This document shows positions 60,401 to 64,000 of a stretch of DNA of 64,000 nucleotides, piece by piece (positions within the stretch are counted from its first letter, which is position 1; each line of letters begins with the position of its first letter). The notes below the pieces were generated by a model, which saw nothing but the letters and a program-made list of their open reading frames with translations, was not told the origin of the DNA and made no database searches. The DNA is from Bombus terrestris (Eukaryota > Arthropoda > Insecta > Hymenoptera > Apidae): the NCBI RefSeq assembly GCF_910591885.1, contig NW_025963561.1:372001-436000 (forward strand). The letters are read 5' to 3'. The translations under genes and the position numbers were made by a program.

Positions 60401-61340
60401 TACATTCTAACGGAATAGCATATAACGTTATACGTCATAACGTAATAGTATATCACCTTATACATCATCTAGTGATGCAATATATCGTTAAACGTTAAAA
60501 CGTAATACTATAAAACATCGTACGTCATATAGTCATGCGATATAACGTTATACGTCATATAGTGATGCGATATAACGTTATACCTCATATTGTGATGCGA
60601 TATAACTTTATACGTTATAACATAATTGTATACAACGTGATACGTCATAACGTAATAGTATATAACGTTATACGTCATAACGTAATAGTATATAACGTTA
60701 TACGTCATATAGTGGTGCAATATAGCGTTACAGTTCCTATAGTGATGGAATATAACGTTATTCATTATAACGTAATAGTTTAAAACTTTATACGCCATAT
60801 AGTGTTGCAATATATCGTTATACGTTCAATAGAGATGCAATATAACGATATGCGCCATATAGTGATGGAATATAACGTTATACATTATGACGTAAGAGTT
60901 TATAACTTTATACGCCATATAGTGATGCAATATATCGTTATACGTCATATAGAGATGCAGTAGAACGATATACGCCATATAGTGATGGAATATAACGTTA
61001 TACATTATAACGTAATATTATATAAGTTTATACGGCATATAGTGATGCAATATATCGTTATACGTCCTATAGTGATGCAATATATCGTTATACGTCCTAT
61101 AGTTATACAATACAACGTTATACCTTATAACCTAACACTATATGACGTTATACCTTATAACGTAATAGTATATAACGTTATACGTCAAAACGTAATAGTA
61201 TATAACGTTATACGTCATTTAGAGGTGCAATGTAACGTTAAACGCTATAACGTAATAGTATAAAGCATCGTACGTCATATAGTGATGAGATATAACGTTA
61301 TACGTAATAACGTAATAGTATATAACGTTATACGTCATAT
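54492..61340. repeat. R-HOR copy R4, rearranged
   Basis: The start matches R3 at an offset of 6,293 bp through 55,996. The next marker interval is 2,040 bp: the 1,050-bp block lost from R2/R3 is present, and 150 bp (five monomers) is missing near 57,750. A 750-bp block is then tandemly repeated. After it the offset to R3 is 7,643 bp (GCGGAGATTA at 60,354). Homology to R3 stops near 61,340, where L-type monomers begin. A substitution gives TTTAAAACTTTATACG at about 60,779. Confidence 0.86.
58036..59535. repeat. 750-bp tandem duplication (2 full units)
   Basis: CCGAAAG markers at 58,036, 58,786 and 59,536 are exactly 750 bp (25 monomers) apart. Small differences separate the units: GTTGTAACATATAACC (58,567) against GTTATAACATATAACC (59,317), and ACGCTATACGTC (58,325) against ACGTTATACGTC (59,075). 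The third marker leads back into normal R-HOR sequence, so the event inserted about one further unit beside a deleted parent. Confidence 0.92.
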
Positions 61341-64000
61341 AGAGGTGCAATATAACGTTATAGGTCTTATAGTGATGGAATATAACGTTATACATTATAA
61401 CGTAATAGTATATAACGTTATACGTCATACCGTAATAGTATATGACGTTATACGTCATAACGTAATAGTATATAACGTTATACATTATATAGTAATGCAA
61501 TATAACGTTAAACGTTATAACGTAATAGTATAAAACATCGTACGTCATATAGTGATGCGATATAACGTTATACGTAATAACGTAATAGTATATAACGCTA
61601 TACGTCATATAGTGATGTAATATATCGTTATACGTCATATAGTGTGGAGATTAAACGTTATAGGTCCTATAGTGATGGAATATAACGTTATACATTCTAA
61701 CGTAATAGCATATAACGTTATACGTCATATAGTGATGCAATATATCGTTATACGCCCTATAGATATGCAATACAACGTTATACCTTATAACCTAACAGTA
61801 TATGAAGTTATACATTATAACGTAATAGTATATAACGTTATACGTCATATAGAGGTGCAATGTAACGTTAAACGTTATAACGTAATAGTATAAAACATCG
61901 TACGTCATATAGTGATGAGATATAACGTTATACGTAATAACGTAATAGTATATAACGTTATACGTCATATAGAGGTGCAATATAACGTTATAGGTCTTAT
62001 AGTGATGGAATATAACGTTATACATTATAACGTAATAGTATATAACGTTATACGTCATAACGTAATAGTATATAACGTTATACGTCATATAGTGGTGCAA
62101 TATAACGTTATAGGTCCTACAGTGATGGAATATTACGTTATACAATATAACGTAATAGTATATAACGTTATACGTCATAACGTAATAGTATATAACGTTA
62201 TACGTCATAACGTAATAGTATATAACGTTATACGTCATAACGTAATAGTATATAACGTTATAGGCCTTATAGTGATGCCATATAACGTTATACATTATAA
62301 CGTAATAGTATATAACGTTATACGTCATAACGTAATAGTATATAACGTTATACGTCATATAGTGGTGCAATATAACGTTATAGGTCCTACAGTGATGGAA
62401 TATTACGTTATACAATATAACGTAATAGTATATAACGATATACGTCATAACGTAATAGTATATAACGTTATAGTTCATATAGTGGTGCAATATAACGTTA
62501 CAGGTCTCATAGTGATGGAATATAACGTTATACATTATAACGTAATAGTATATAACGTTATACGTCATATAGTGGTGCAATATAACGTTATAGGTCCTAT
62601 AGTGATGGAATATAACGTTATACATTATAACGTAATAGTATATAACGTTATACATCATAACGTAATAGTATATAACGCTATACGTCATAACGTAATAGTA
62701 TATAACGGTATGCATCATATAGTAATGCAATATATCGTTATACGACCGAAAGAGAGGCAATAAAACGTTATACGTCATATAGTGATGCGATATAACGTTA
62801 TACGTCATAACGTAATAGTATATAACGTTATACGTAATAACGTAATAGTATACAACGCTATACGTCATATAGTGGTGCACTATAACGTTATAGGTCCTAC
62901 AGTCATGGGATATTACGTTATACGTCATATAGTGGTGCATTATAACGTTAAACGTTATAACGTAATACTATAATACATCGCACGTCATATAGTGATGCGA
63001 TATAACGCTATACGTAATAACGTAATGGTATATAACGCTATACGTCATATAGTGGTGCACTATAACGTTATAGGTCCTACAGTGATGGAATATAACGTTA
63101 TGCATTATAACGTAATAGTATATAATGTTATACGCCATATAGTGATGCAATATGTCGTTATACGTCCTATAGTTATGCAATACAAAGTTATACCTTGTAA
63201 TCTAATAGTATATGACGTTATGCCTTACAATGTAATAGTATATAACGTTATACATCATATAGTGATGCAATATATCGTTATACGTCATATAGTGATGCGA
63301 TATAACGTTATAGGTCCTATAGTGATGGAATACAACGTTATAGTATAAAACGTAATAATACATAACGTTATACGTAATAACGTAATAGTATATAACGTTA
63401 TACGTCATATAGTGGTGCAATATAATGTTATAGGCCTTATAGTGATGGAATATAACGTTATACATTATAACGTAATAGTATATAACGTTATACGTCATAA
63501 CGTAATAGTACATAACGTTATACGTCATAACGTAATAGTATATAACGTTATACGTCATATAGTGGTGCAATATAACGTTATAGGCCTTATAGTGATGGAA
63601 TATAACGTTATACATTATGACGTAATAGTATATAACGTTATACATTATAACGTAATAGTATATAACGTTATAGGCCTTATAGTGATGGAATATAACGTTA
63701 TACATTATAACGTAATAGTATATAACATTATACGTCATAACGTAATAGTACATAACGTTATACGTCATAACGTAATAGTATATAACGTTATACGTAATAA
63801 CGTAATAGTATATAACGTTATACGTAATAACGTAATAGTATATAACGTTATACGTCATATAGTGGTTGCAATATAACGTTATAGGTTCTATAGTGATGGA
63901 ATATAACGTTATACATTATAACGTAATAGTACATAAAGTTATACGACATAACGTAATAGAATATAACGTTATAGGTTATAACGTAATAGTATATAACGTT
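61341..64000. repeat. Right-end return to L-type sequence
   Basis: From about 61,340 the monomers match 27,240-28,240 of R0a. From about 62,780 they match 15,540-15,800 and 1,680-2,040, and at 63,720-63,880 they match 3,730-3,880, ending in the same GTGGTTGC +1 variant (63,865). One CCGAAAG marker lies at 62,746. The array continues beyond the window end. Confidence 0.78.

Larger units (their letters stand above)
1..64000. repeat. 30-bp tandem satellite array spanning the whole window
   Basis: The whole window is a head-to-tail array of about 30-bp monomers in one orientation; the array continues past both ends. Each monomer carries the core TATAACGTTATA (a perfect 12-bp palindrome) and an 18-bp linker. 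Frequent linkers are CGTCATAACGTAATAGTA, CGTCATATAGTGGTGCAA, GGTCCTATAGTGATGGAA and CATTATAACGTAATAGTA. I see no stretch over about 40 bp that departs from the repeat, hence no intergenic space, promoter or terminator to report. Composition is roughly 27-33% GC by monomer type. Known satellites with such nested organisation sit in eukaryotic heterochromatin; the role here is inferred. Confidence 0.97.

Noticed and set aside
61792..62940. Open frame of 382 codons on the - strand (and 332-codon frames at 5,387-6,385 and 10,728-11,726)
   Set aside because: The same explanation holds. The palindromic core encodes the same tetrapeptide on both strands, and the paired frames at 5,387 and 10,728 merely reflect the 5,341-bp HOR.
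1..64000. CRISPR-like pattern of constant core and variable spacer
   Set aside because: The constant part is only 12 bp, the 18-bp linkers belong to about 16 reused words related to one another, and there are no unique spacers, leader or cas genes.
1..64000. Telomeric repeat or subtelomere
   Set aside because: I found no run of TTAGGG, TTTAGGG, TTAGG or similar motifs, and the 30-bp unit does not resemble a telomerase template product.
1..64000. Transposon, insertion sequence or LTR inside the array
   Set aside because: No stretch leaves the 30-bp repeat long enough to hold an element. The largest departure is the roughly 12-bp CCGAAAGAGAGG block.
1..64000. Iteron-type plasmid or phage replication origin
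   Set aside because: Iteron clusters are a few hundred bases next to a rep gene. A 64-kb array with HORs and no gene does not fit.

Overview
The window is one uninterrupted, AT-rich tandem satellite array. It holds no gene, RNA gene or mobile element that I can support. The unit is 30 bp, so about 2,130 monomers fill 64 kb, and the array runs off both ends. Each monomer has a near-invariant 12-bp palindromic core, TATAACGTTATA, and an 18-bp linker drawn from a small set of recurring 'words'. The 30-mer is itself an old doubling of a 15-mer: ATAGTATATAACGTT and ATACGTCATAACGTA share ATA at the start and ATAACGT near the end. Long open frames exist on both strands only because 30 is divisible by three and the palindrome reads Tyr-Asn-Val-Ile both ways. 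None is a credible CDS.

The size, nested higher-order repeats (HORs) and absence of genes suggest eukaryotic constitutive heterochromatin, for example centromeric, pericentromeric or a repeat-rich sex or B chromosome. The species cannot be named from the sequence. The canonical monomer has 8 G/C in 30 bases, and three of its four Cs lie in CpG. That argues against a long history in a heavily CpG-methylated, deaminating genome, or else for very recent homogenisation.

Layout. Domain L (1-19,738) is rich in linkers of the GGCCTTATAGTGATGGAA / GGTCTCATAGTGATGGAA type. It holds two copies of a 5,341-bp HOR (2,881-8,221 and 8,222 to about 13,590), a divergent connector, and a shortened third copy. 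Domain R (19,739 to about 61,340) uses a different vocabulary, with linkers such as CCATATAACCTAATAGTA and CCTCATATTGTGATGCGA and a purine-rich CCGAAAGAGAGG marker. It holds six HOR copies with lengths 10,132, 4,647, 7,388, 6,293 and 6,293 bp plus a rearranged last copy. From about 61,340 to the end the array returns to L-type vocabulary.

History. Register bookkeeping accounts for the phase of the array: thirteen +1, six -1 and six -7 sites and two 15-bp half-monomer events, most of them copies of a few founding mutations carried along by amplification. Shared deletions order the R copies: the two 6,293-bp copies in the middle look youngest and are flanked by less derived copies. That is the pattern expected of layered satellite expansion by unequal exchange and conversion.
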